NCBI GenBank assembly: GCA_910577085.1
Contig: CAJTLE010000012.1
Location: 1 to 36,213 of the forward strand
Length of the DNA: 36,213 nt
DNA from: an uncultured Allobaculum sp.
GTDB taxonomy: Bacteria > Bacillota_I > Bacilli_A > Erysipelotrichales > Erysipelotrichaceae
Reading direction: 5' to 3'
The notes below the pieces were generated by a model. That model saw only the letters and a program-made list of their open reading frames with translations. It searched no databases and was not told the DNA's origin. Positions 1-6,409 of the stretch are shown here, in pieces. The translations under genes and the position numbers were made by a program. The stretch's first letter is position 1. The number at the start of each line of letters is the position of its first letter.

Positions 1-2
1 CA

Positions 3-182
3 GACCTGACAGACCTTAATTTAAGTCGATTATTCAGCTGGTTCGAGCATTTTCTGGACCTGGCACTGGCCGTATTCAGTTTTTGTGAATCAAATCATGG
101 TTTTATCCGCTTAACCGAATGGCATTGGACTGGATCAGAATACGCCGCTGCCGTTAATGACCAGACTGTCACGTCAGCCTAA
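3..182 (+). CDS. C-terminal end of an unrecognised protein (partial)
   Basis: An open frame enters the window from the left and stops with TAA at 180-182, giving about 59 codons of a protein C-terminus. It contains a leucine- and phenylalanine-rich stretch and then a polar tail ending in TVTSA. I do not recognise a family from this fragment. Its end overlaps the ATG of the next gene by 26 bases, which would fit a tightly packed type VII secretion operon. Too little is present to assign a role, and it could be a chance open frame at the window edge. Confidence 0.4.
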   Translation, partial: DLTDLNLSRLFSWFEHFLDLALAVFSFCESNHGFIRLTEWHWTGSEYAAAVNDQTVTSA

Positions 183-870
183 CATCACACTGATGGTGGT
201 GTGTGAGTGCATTGAATTTCGTCAGGAAAAAATCCTGACGCTTGCGAATTACCGCATGGGATGCGGTCTGGAAAGCCGCGATCAGTGTGCACTGCTTTTT
301 GAAGGCAAGCTTTCCAATCCCGAGCCGGCGCCAATTTTGCATCTGCTCGATCAGGGCAAAATCCGTCGTCTGGTCCTGGGGCAGCATTATCCCGAATCCA
401 TTTTCTTTGAACTTCCGCAGGGATTTCGGCGGATCATCCATCAAGCCCATCTGGAGGACCTGTTTGGAAACAGTCTGTCCGGTCTCATTGGTCTGGAAGC
501 AGCAACCCAAAAACCATACATTCTGGAAAACCATACCCTGACGCTGGCGTGGTCTTCCGCAGCCGGAAAAAAGCCAGCTCATAAGTTGATGGAACGGCTG
601 CAGATGGAAGATCCACTGCTTGAACAAAGTCCAAGTCCTGCATTTGGAATGTTGTGCCTGCTGGATTTGTCCGATCAGCTGGATGGCGCATCTCTTCTGA
701 CACAGGCCTGTAAAACAGGAGACGTCATTTACTTTGGCAAGGGACTGAGCAATTTTGCTTATGCTTTGCAGATCAGCATGCCGCTCGATGTGATGGGCTC
801 GGCCGTTTTGATCCGCAAAGGACTGACGGTTGATCTTCAGCCGGCTTCTTTGATCGATCCGGAAGGCTGA
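157..870 (+). CDS. Unrecognised 237-residue protein beside a type VII secretion locus
   Basis: I do not recognise a family. The protein has 237 residues, no signal peptide and no clear membrane segment, and reads as a soluble mixed alpha/beta protein (hydrophobic strands such as RRLVLG, GMLCLLDL and GSAVLIRKG). No good Shine-Dalgarno sequence precedes the ATG at 157; an in-frame ATG at 193 lies just after the upstream stop and is an alternative start. The next gene encodes a YukD/EsaB-like protein and two WXG100-type genes follow, so by position it may be an accessory of a type VII secretion system. An equally long antisense frame (169-903) has an unlikely, Cys/His/Gln-rich composition and is rejected. 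Confidence 0.7.
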   Translation: MTRLSRQPNITLMVVCECIEFRQEKILTLANYRMGCGLESRDQCALLFEGKLSNPEPAPILHLLDQGKIRRLVLGQHYPESIFFELPQGFRRIIHQAHLEDLFGNSLSGLIGLEAATQKPYILENHTLTLAWSSAAGKKPAHKLMERLQMEDPLLEQSPSPAFGMLCLLDLSDQLDGASLLTQACKTGDVIYFGKGLSNFAYALQISMPLDVMGSAVLIRKGLTVDLQPASLIDPEG

Positions 871-988
871 CGTGACAGAGAGAACAACAGAAAGTCCGAT
901 CAACCAAGGAAAGCTGCATCTTTTATCGATTGGCTAAGAAGAGAAATCAGAGAAAAGAAGAAACGCACAACGTGAAAGGAGGGGTCTG

Positions 989-1240
989 ATGATTGTCACA
1001 TTTCAAGTCCTTACGACAGGTCTGATCCACCAGATCCAGATCGAAAAACCAGCCCGCATGACTCTGCATCATCTGGCAGTCCTCTGCCAAACAGAGTGGC
1101 ACCTAAGCTGCGCACCGATCTTTTATTCAACGGCTGTTGGTCATTTTCTCGATGAACATACACCGCTGAGTCTCTTGGATCTTGTCGAAGGGGACCAGCT
1201 GATTGTCATGTGTGCAAGGTACGCCCTGCAAACAGACTGA
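989..1240 (+). CDS. YukD/EsaB-like ubiquitin-fold protein of type VII secretion
   Basis: This 83-residue protein has the pattern of the YukD/EsaB family: a beta-rich N-terminus starting MIVTFQV, a central helix, and a C-terminal LLDLVEGDQLIVM segment like the conserved 'gv.dGd.l.l' end of the ubiquitin-like fold. Family members are cytosolic regulators or components of the Firmicutes ESX/Yuk secretion machine. A very strong Shine-Dalgarno (AAAGGAGGGG) lies seven bases before the ATG. The WXG100 gene starts 70 bases downstream, as expected for this locus. Sequence similarity within the family is weak, so the call rests on the fold-like pattern plus context. Confidence 0.7.
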   Translation: MIVTFQVLTTGLIHQIQIEKPARMTLHHLAVLCQTEWHLSCAPIFYSTAVGHFLDEHTPLSLLDLVEGDQLIVMCARYALQTD

Positions 1241-1310
1241 TCAGCACCAGTCAAAAAAACCAAACTGAAAATCAAATCCCGAAGTCAATTCTTCGAAGGA
1301 AAGGAAATTT

Positions 1311-1601
1311 ATGCGAATTCAAGCTAACTACAACCAGATCCGATCTACTGGAACCGACATGCAAAGACAGTCCGGAGAGTATGAGTCCTTGATGTCTTCC
1401 ATGCTCTCACGAATGAATGAACTCCAGTCCGTATGGCAAGGTTCTGACTCTCAGGCCTTCATCACCCAGCTCGAAGCCCTGCGCCCGAAAATGCTGCAGC
1501 TCAAAAGCGCAATCGATGCCTATTCGACACTGCTGATCAGCGATGCCAACGCCTATCAGCAGCTCCAGGAAAACCGGACCGCCAATGCCCGTCTCTTATA
1601 A
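1311..1601 (+). CDS. WXG100-family (EsxA-like) type VII substrate
   Basis: The 96-residue protein has the size and layout of WXG100 proteins: two amphipathic helices joined by a turn carrying W-Q-G (residues about 43-45, in SVWQGSDSQAF). The second helix ends with a Y-x3-E-like tail (AYQQLQE) that resembles the C-terminal export signal. WXG100 proteins form helical hairpin dimers exported by the EssC/YukB ATPase. A Shine-Dalgarno AAGGAAA sits just before the ATG. It follows the YukD-like gene, matching the usual order of small machine genes in Firmicutes. The confidence in the family is high; whether it is a structural EsxA or a substrate partner is not visible. Confidence 0.92.
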   Translation: MRIQANYNQIRSTGTDMQRQSGEYESLMSSMLSRMNELQSVWQGSDSQAFITQLEALRPKMLQLKSAIDAYSTLLISDANAYQQLQENRTANARLL

Positions 1602-1845
1602 ATCGGACAAGACCCAGCCATCTTCTGGCAGACGCAAGAGAAAAACAAAGGGGCGCTGGACGGCTGATCAGCGGCTCAAAAGCGCTAAAGTCTTTGATCT
1701 GTCAGAAAAAGACGAATCAAAGATCGATCTCAGACTGATGGACCCTTTTGAAACAACCAGACAACAGCGTGTACGCTCGGATGGCTTCAAAGAGCGGCAT
1801 ACTACACGCCAACTGCTCGAAGGTAGTTCCGCTGTCCGTTTGTGA
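1585..1845 (+). CDS. Small basic protein overlapping the WXG100 gene (uncertain)
   Basis: An 86-residue frame can start at ATG 1585, inside the last codons of the WXG100 gene in another frame, and stops at 1845. The product is strongly basic at its N-terminus (SSGRRKRKTKGRW) and polar throughout, with codon use (CTG, GAA, GAT, AAA) like the neighbouring genes. No convincing Shine-Dalgarno precedes the ATG, so it would depend on translational coupling to the WXG100 gene. I recognise no family. It could also be the decayed remainder of a larger gene. Confidence 0.4.
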   Translation: MPVSYKSDKTQPSSGRRKRKTKGRWTADQRLKSAKVFDLSEKDESKIDLRLMDPFETTRQQRVRSDGFKERHTTRQLLEGSSAVRL

Positions 1846-2188
1846 CGGATCAGAAGGTTTCTCTAGTCAATAAAGGGATTCATGAAAATCTGTCAGGGTA
1901 TTGCCTGTGGCAGCTCAAAACTGCTGCCTGGAACCATCTAATCAAAATCGGATAGAAATGATCAAAATCGAAAAAAGAAAAAATTGAATAGAAAAAAAAC
2001 GGATCGGCGTTCCGTAATCATCAACCCGGTATGTTGCGGATCGATTTTCTGGAAAATGACGAACGAATGCCAGTTTTTGATCGATCTAAAAAAGATCGCT
2101 CTGGCTGCAGATCCTCTCTTTTCAGACCCATCCGATCTTTACTTGATACCATAAGATCCAGTGATCCTGGATCCAGAAAGGATTCCCT
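1846..2188 (+). other. Gene-free A-rich region between WXG100-type genes
   Basis: No gene is supported in these 343 bases. The region is rich in GATC and A-runs. It holds a small perfect hairpin (GGCAGC at 1909-1914 with GCTGCC at 1923-1928, not followed by a T-run) and a 15-base segment at 1885-1899 that recurs exactly at 3892-3906. A promoter for the following cassette would be expected here but I could not define one with confidence. Confidence 0.5.
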
Positions 2189-2473
2189 ATGGAAGGCGTA
2201 TTAATCTCTAGTGACATGCTTGATTCGACAAGCTCTCAGGTAACTGCTTTAAAAGTCCAGATGGAGACCCTCTTTGAACAGATCAAACAGGAGATCCGTT
2301 CCATGTCCTCATTCTGGGACTCTCCGGCTGCAACGGCTGCTCTCAACCAGTTTGAAATGTTAGCGCCGGTTTTCCCAAAGTACATTCAGCTGGTGGAAAA
2401 TTATTGTACCTATCTCACTCAAACCGCCACTGCATACCGTGAAAATGAAACTGCTCTTGGAGCAGGTGCATGA
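2189..2473 (+). CDS. WXG100-like small secretion partner
   Basis: The 94-residue product is a predicted helical hairpin with a WXG-type turn in variant form, W-D-S (MSSFWDSPAATAAL), and a C-terminal Y-R-E-N-E segment like the Y-x3-D/E export signal. The Shine-Dalgarno GAAAGGA precedes the ATG. It overlaps the next gene by the ATGA arrangement, so the two are translationally coupled. In LXG-type type VII operons two such small helical proteins usually precede the toxin and act as targeting partners. That role is inferred from gene order here. Confidence 0.85.
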   Translation: MEGVLISSDMLDSTSSQVTALKVQMETLFEQIKQEIRSMSSFWDSPAATAALNQFEMLAPVFPKYIQLVENYCTYLTQTATAYRENETALGAGA

Positions 2474-2658
2474 ACACCTCGTACTATTCCGCTCTTTCGG
2501 CGGGTCTGAGCCGGTTAGCCAGTTCGTTGCCGGACTGGTTAGAAAGCGAAGAAAAAGCCGCCATCAATGCTGCGATCTCGCAGATTCGATCGTGGATCGC
2601 ACAACAGATCCAAGAGATCAGGGAGATTGAAGATGCAGCTCGACACAGAAACATGTAA
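2470..2658 (+). CDS. Small helical protein, probable effector-targeting partner
   Basis: This 62-residue protein starts at the ATGA overlap with the WXG100-like gene and ends 26 bases inside the next gene. It is almost entirely predicted helix, with a tryptophan in each half (SLPDWLESEE and IRSWIAQQIQEI). No family was recognised. Its size, composition and place between a WXG100-like gene and an effector-like gene match the second small 'Lap'-type partner found before LXG toxins. The tight overlaps on both sides support a real gene and co-production of the three proteins. Confidence 0.7.
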   Translation: MNTSYYSALSAGLSRLASSLPDWLESEEKAAINAAISQIRSWIAQQIQEIREIEDAARHRNM

Positions 2659-3436
2659 ACAGCTTGCTTCGGCAATTGCCGGGCTGAAAGGTGCCGTTTC
2701 CTTCAGTTATCCATCGCTTCAAAGCCGCCACGAGCAGATTCAGGCTAAACTTGACAGTCTTCAGTCGTTCTTTTTACGGCTGGCTGAGCTGGGAGAAAAT
2801 AACGAAAACCAGTTAAGCTCTTCTCAGCATATTCATGTCGCCAATCTGCCCGGTGTCGTTTATAACGGAACTTATAAAGGAACGGTAAGCGGACTGGCTT
2901 CCGGCCGGGCAGCCCAGGCGATTGGACAGGCCAGCTATGCGGTTGGCGCGACCAGTGCCGCCTACAAAAATGATTATGTATCGACATATGGAGCTGTCAG
3001 TGCTCTGGAAGCCAATGCCCAGGGCAAAGCCTATCTGCGGCTGATCAAAAACAAACAGTTCGATCCGAAACTGGATGTGGAAGCCTCAGCCAGCGCGCAT
3101 CTGCTTGGTGCTGAAGGAAAAGCAAAAATCGGCAATGATTTTGTCAATGCCGAAATTGGAGCCGCTGCAGAAGTTGGTGCTTTGTATGGTGAAGCTCAGG
3201 CCACGTTCTCCAAAGACGAGCAGGTTCTCAGTGCTCAGGTGGGCGCTGCAGCCGCGCGCGGAGAATGTTCACTGGCCTTTGAACTGGCCGATGCGAAAGT
3301 CACAGTTGGTGTCAGTGGTTCGGTGGGCAGTGTGGAGGCGGGTTTCCGCTACGCCAATGAACCCGGTCATTGGGAAGTCAGTACCAATGGTGCCCTGTTT
3401 GCGGGTGGCGGGGTCCGCATTCAGGTTGAGTATTAA
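2633..3436 (+). CDS. Effector-like protein with helical N-terminus and glycine zipper
   Basis: The start at ATG 2633 is preferred over an upstream in-frame ATG at 2567 because GGGAG lies eight bases before it. The 267-residue product has a helical N-terminal part (1-60), a tandem glycine zipper G79-x3-G83-x3-G87-x3-G91, and a long Ala/Gly-rich region (about 145-240) with alternating small residues and motifs such as AEIGAAAEVGALYGEAQA, suggesting repeated beta structure. There is no signal peptide. Downstream is a DUF4176 gene, a family commonly linked to type VII toxins. I infer a type VII cargo, possibly membrane-active, but no known toxin domain was recognised. It may instead be a structural or immunity-type protein. 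Confidence 0.8.
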   Translation: MQLDTETCKQLASAIAGLKGAVSFSYPSLQSRHEQIQAKLDSLQSFFLRLAELGENNENQLSSSQHIHVANLPGVVYNGTYKGTVSGLASGRAAQAIGQASYAVGATSAAYKNDYVSTYGAVSALEANAQGKAYLRLIKNKQFDPKLDVEASASAHLLGAEGKAKIGNDFVNAEIGAAAEVGALYGEAQATFSKDEQVLSAQVGAAAARGECSLAFELADAKVTVGVSGSVGSVEAGFRYANEPGHWEVSTNGALFAGGGVRIQVEY

Positions 3437-3450
3437 TTGAGTATCCAACA

Positions 3451-3520
3451 GACAGGGAATTCAAACTGGCTTTTGTCAGAGTCAGAGTGGGCTGGGTGTC
3501 ACCAGCCCGAATTTCCTGTC
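3451..3520 (+). promoter_or_regulatory. Composite hairpin between effector-like and DUF4176 genes
   Basis: An outer 12-bp stem pairs GACAGGGAATTC (3451-3462) with GAATTTCCTGTC (3509-3520), with one G-T pair. Directly next to it an inner stem pairs GGGCTGG (3489-3495) with CCAGCCC (3502-3508). No T-run follows, so it is not a standard terminator. It may be a processing or stability element separating expression of the two genes. Confidence 0.5.
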
Positions 3521-3576
3521 CCGTATTGATGGCCAGAAACCAGTCTGGCTCGATCATCTAGAAAGTGAAAGTCTCT

Positions 3577-3861
3577 ATGCAAAAAGAAATTCTGCCGCTT
3601 GGCAGTGTCGTTACCCTCAATGAAGGAAAAAAGCGGCTTATGATTGTCGGCCGCCTTCAGAAACATTTAGCCTCGGGCAAAATCTACGATTATTGTGCCG
3701 TCCTATGGCCGGAAGGCATGATTGATTCTGATCGAACCTATCTGTTCAATCACCAGGATGTCGATCAGGTCTGGTTTATCGGACTGCAGGATCAGGAAGA
3801 ATTTGCCTTTCGAAACCAGCTCGACTGGTATGATGCCCATCTTGAAGTCGATGAACGCTGA
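3577..3861 (+). CDS. DUF4176 domain protein, type VII cassette accessory
   Basis: The 94-residue product matches the DUF4176 pattern: an N-terminal LPLGSVVTLNEG, then KRLMIVGR, then a YDYCAVLWPEG segment, and FNHQDVDQVWFIG before the C-terminus. Members of this family are small cytosolic proteins found repeatedly next to LXG/WXG type VII toxins; their exact role is not settled. An in-frame GTG exists at 3565, but ATG 3577 is chosen because the conserved domain starts right after it and GAAAG precedes it. It closes the cassette that begins at 2189. Confidence 0.85.
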   Translation: MQKEILPLGSVVTLNEGKKRLMIVGRLQKHLASGKIYDYCAVLWPEGMIDSDRTYLFNHQDVDQVWFIGLQDQEEFAFRNQLDWYDAHLEVDER

Positions 3862-4020
3862 TGGATAAAACGCTGTGCCTGCCTGAAACTTAAAATCTGT
3901 CAGGGTGATGGTGGATGCGTTAAAATAGGATCAATAACAACGGCCGGCTTTTGATTCAATCTGCCTTTAAAAAGGATGAAAATCGAAAGCCTTCGCCGTT
4001 GGTGGAAAGAAAGAAATGAA

Positions 4021-4089
4021 GAAAGGAGAGCCGCTCAAACCCGACCTGTTTGTTGAATACAGGTTCAGAATTTGAGCGGGAGAAAGAGC
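4021..4089 (+). promoter_or_regulatory. Two-stem hairpin between a strong ribosome site and the next start
   Basis: A strong Shine-Dalgarno (AAAGGAGAG, 4022-4030) is followed by a nested structure: outer stem CCGCTCAAA (4031-4039) with TTTGAGCGG (4071-4079), inner stem ACCTGT (4044-4049) with ACAGGT (4059-4064). The ATG is at 4090. Folding would bring the distant Shine-Dalgarno to about 12 bases from the start. A second GGGAG at 4078-4082 is partly buried in the stem. This suggests structure-dependent translation. Confidence 0.5.
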
Positions 4090-5505
4090 ATGCTGCTGTT
4101 TTCAACCATACTGCCCGCCCAAGCGGATCTTGAGCCTGAACAATTCTATCAGGCAATGGTGGACTGGAACGCCAAGGCAACCGAGGCCAACCGCATCGAA
4201 CCACTGGACTGGAATGGCGAAATGGTCTGCCATTTCCAGAAAGACAATCTATCCCTGGAGTTTGACTGCCTGCCTGATGAAAGTCTGTACGGCGCCCGCT
4301 TTCTGAAGTCAGAAGATGGCATCAACTGGCGTACCGATGCCATTCTGTTTGGCAATGTCCATCGAATCCTTATCCAGCTGGACCGAACTTATTCGGAGGA
4401 TGCAGCCAATCTCAATCAGGACTTTTCCACACCGATGCTGATCAGCGTCATGATGGATAACGACCTCTTTGCCAAGGAGGACGTTCTGCCCTACAGTGCC
4501 AGACCCTGGCTGCTGAATAAATCCGATCGACCCATACTCGAGACGATCTTTTTTGGAGATCATTATCAAAGCATACCGGTCGTATTGATCACTGGAGATT
4601 TCCAGGGCAACCTGCCGGTGAATGCCGCCAGTCTTGCCTGGCGTCTGAAAGGCGCTGCCCATGTTCTGGTCTTAACGGAAGATCAGGAAGGACCACAGAT
4701 TCTGCCCGCTGAAATGCCCTGGTGGGGTCATGGTTTTGGGACCAAGATCAATAAACGCTATCAGATCAGCGTGACCTATCCCAACCGTGAGGAGACTACC
4801 GAATTTTTCCGTCCTGAAGATTACCAGGACCGACAACAACTTCAGGATGATATCTGTTCACGGATTTTCCATTACAATCTCCAGCTTGAAAATGGCAATC
4901 TGCCTGCCTGGATGGTGCTTAAAGCCCATAAGATCCAGCGACAGGCTGTTGAAGAAACCAGACAATACAAAGACAATGAAGCCAGCATGAATGAAGTTTT
5001 TGACTTGCTCAATGAAGATGTCAGCTCGCTGACCAGTCAGATTCAGGATCTTCAGCAGGAAAACCAGGCCATGCTGCTCTCCATTAAAGCCGCTGGCGGT
5101 AAGGGAAAAAACGAGGGTCTGCTTACTTTAGGACAGGAACAGGAACTCTATCCGGGCGAGATCCAGGATTTTGTTCTTGAAGCCATACGGACTGCTTTGA
5201 AAGTCAGCAATCCCGAAGGCCGCAAGGCTGCGATCTATGAAGATCTGCTCAAAGCCAACCCTTCAACCGGTGAAATTGAAACCCGGTCCGCCATTATCCG
5301 TGACGTGCTTGGCAGTGGGGATGGGCTGGACAAGCATGCCAATGAGCTGAAAAGAGCCGGCTTTACCATTACCGGCGATCACAAGCACTATAAATTGGTG
5401 TATGGCGATGACGGCCGATATACCTTCTCTTTTGGCAAAACCCCATCGGACTACCGGGCTGCCAAGAACAACATCTCCATCGTGCTCTCTAAACTGTTCA
5501 AATAG
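4090..5505 (+). CDS. Uncharacterised 471-residue protein with coiled coil
   Basis: I do not recognise a named family. The protein has no signal peptide or membrane segment. Residues 1-235 look like a mixed alpha/beta domain with the segments SIPVVLITGDF (161-171) and AAHVLVLTED (189-198). Residues about 282-333 form a glutamine-rich coiled coil. Residues 360-410 are helical, and the C-terminus (415-471; KRAGFTITGDHKHYKLVY followed by a K-T-P-S-D-Y turn) resembles the small double-stranded-RNA-binding-like fold of HicA-type proteins. ATG 4090 was chosen over TTG 4072, which lies inside a hairpin arm. It follows the type VII cassette but is separated by 228 bases, and a terminator follows it, so it is probably its own transcription unit. 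Confidence 0.88.
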   Translation: MLLFSTILPAQADLEPEQFYQAMVDWNAKATEANRIEPLDWNGEMVCHFQKDNLSLEFDCLPDESLYGARFLKSEDGINWRTDAILFGNVHRILIQLDRTYSEDAANLNQDFSTPMLISVMMDNDLFAKEDVLPYSARPWLLNKSDRPILETIFFGDHYQSIPVVLITGDFQGNLPVNAASLAWRLKGAAHVLVLTEDQEGPQILPAEMPWWGHGFGTKINKRYQISVTYPNREETTEFFRPEDYQDRQQLQDDICSRIFHYNLQLENGNLPAWMVLKAHKIQRQAVEETRQYKDNEASMNEVFDLLNEDVSSLTSQIQDLQQENQAMLLSIKAAGGKGKNEGLLTLGQEQELYPGEIQDFVLEAIRTALKVSNPEGRKAAIYEDLLKANPSTGEIETRSAIIRDVLGSGDGLDKHANELKRAGFTITGDHKHYKLVYGDDGRYTFSFGKTPSDYRAAKNNISIVLSKLFK

Positions 5506-5551
5506 TCTGGATTACTGATCCGGCTAAGTTTTTTACCCCTTCAAAAATCAG

Positions 5552-5586
5552 GGAAGACATCAACATTCGGGTGTCTTCCTTTTTTA
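5552..5586 (+). terminator. Rho-independent terminator
   Basis: Stem GGAAGACA (5552-5559) with TGTCTTCC (5572-5579), a 12-base loop and a run of seven T. It ends transcription of the 471-residue protein gene. Confidence 0.85.
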
Positions 5587-5665
5587 TACCTGGCTGTCAG
5601 TGAGCGGTGAAGATTTCAGTGGGCCAGGAAGACTGTTGAACCCGGAAAGCTATTGAGCAGAAAGA

Positions 5666-6328
5666 CTATTTAAAATGATCGAGAAGTTTGCGGGCAAATT
5701 GTCTTGCGTGTTCTGCTTTCTGAGCATCCATGAACACATGAGAATAGCCCAGGTCACGTTCGACCAGCATACCAAGATAGTGGAACTGGGAGTGTTTGCA
5801 GTAGCGCTTCATTCCGGCTTCCCATAAATCGGCCCCGTTTTCCGGGCGATAGCCGCAGGTCGTAAGCAGGGCCACCGGCTTTCCAGCCCATAATGCCTTC
5901 CCATAATATTTATTCATTCCATAGACCAGCCGGTCCAGAACAGATTTCATCGGCAGCGTACAATACCATGAGTAGATTGGAGTAGCGAGTAAAAGCAGAT
6001 CGCAGTCTTTGATGGCATCAAATATTTTCTGCATGTCGTCGTTTTGCCAGCATCCAAAAACTGACCTGTCTTTCTGGCAGACTCTGCATGCCACGCAGGG
6101 AAGCAGCGATAAGTCATAAAGCCAGATCAGATCAAATATTAACTGTTTAATATCATATGTCCAGTGATTCTTCTGGAATTCTTCCAGAAACGGGGCAAGC
6201 AGACTGGCTGTATTGCCATGCTTGCGCGGACTGCCCATCAGAATACAAAGATGTTTTTCTATGTCATTTTTTCCTTTTCGATATCGTTGAATGTCTGCAG
6301 AAGCCTTTGTCTGGTTTCGATTCAGCAC
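5666..6328 (-). CDS. Flavodoxin-family NAD(P)H oxidoreductase / iron-sulfur flavoprotein
   Basis: The 220-residue product has the FMN phosphate-binding loop GSPRKHGNT (32-40) of the NADPH-dependent FMN reductase/flavodoxin family, and a cysteine cluster C78-x2-C81-x2-C84-x8-C93, of the type that binds a 4Fe-4S cluster in iron-sulfur flavoproteins. The ATPIYSWYCTLPMKSVLDR segment is the usual FMN-binding loop and dimer region. It probably reduces quinone-like or nitro compounds in the cytosol. The start is uncertain: GTG 6328 lacks a good ribosome site, whereas AAAGGA lies closer to the domain start, followed only by an out-of-frame ATG. The natural start may have been altered, or the GTG is used with a long N-terminal extension. 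Confidence 0.88.
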   Translation of the reverse strand: MLNRNQTKASADIQRYRKGKNDIEKHLCILMGSPRKHGNTASLLAPFLEEFQKNHWTYDIKQLIFDLIWLYDLSLLPCVACRVCQKDRSVFGCWQNDDMQKIFDAIKDCDLLLLATPIYSWYCTLPMKSVLDRLVYGMNKYYGKALWAGKPVALLTTCGYRPENGADLWEAGMKRYCKHSQFHYLGMLVERDLGYSHVFMDAQKAEHARQFARKLLDHFK

Positions 6329-6340
6329 CTCTATTGTATA

Positions 6341-6378
6341 AAAAGACCGCCCGTCTGTTTTCGATTCAGACGGGCGGT
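6341..6378 (-). terminator. Strong terminator of the foldase operon
   Basis: A 12-bp perfect stem (ACCGCCCGTCTG at 6346-6357 with its complement at 6367-6378) is followed on the minus strand by CTTTTTATA. It ends the foldase operon just before the reductase gene. The plus-strand side also has a T-rich tail. Confidence 0.9.
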
Positions 6379-6409
6379 TGGTTTTTATCGGTGATCCGGT
6401 AAAGACGGA

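Noticed and set aside
169..903. Long minus-strand frame (244 codons) opposite the first full gene
   Set aside because: Composition is rich in Cys, His and Gln with no domain pattern, and it mirrors the plus-strand gene, which has normal composition.
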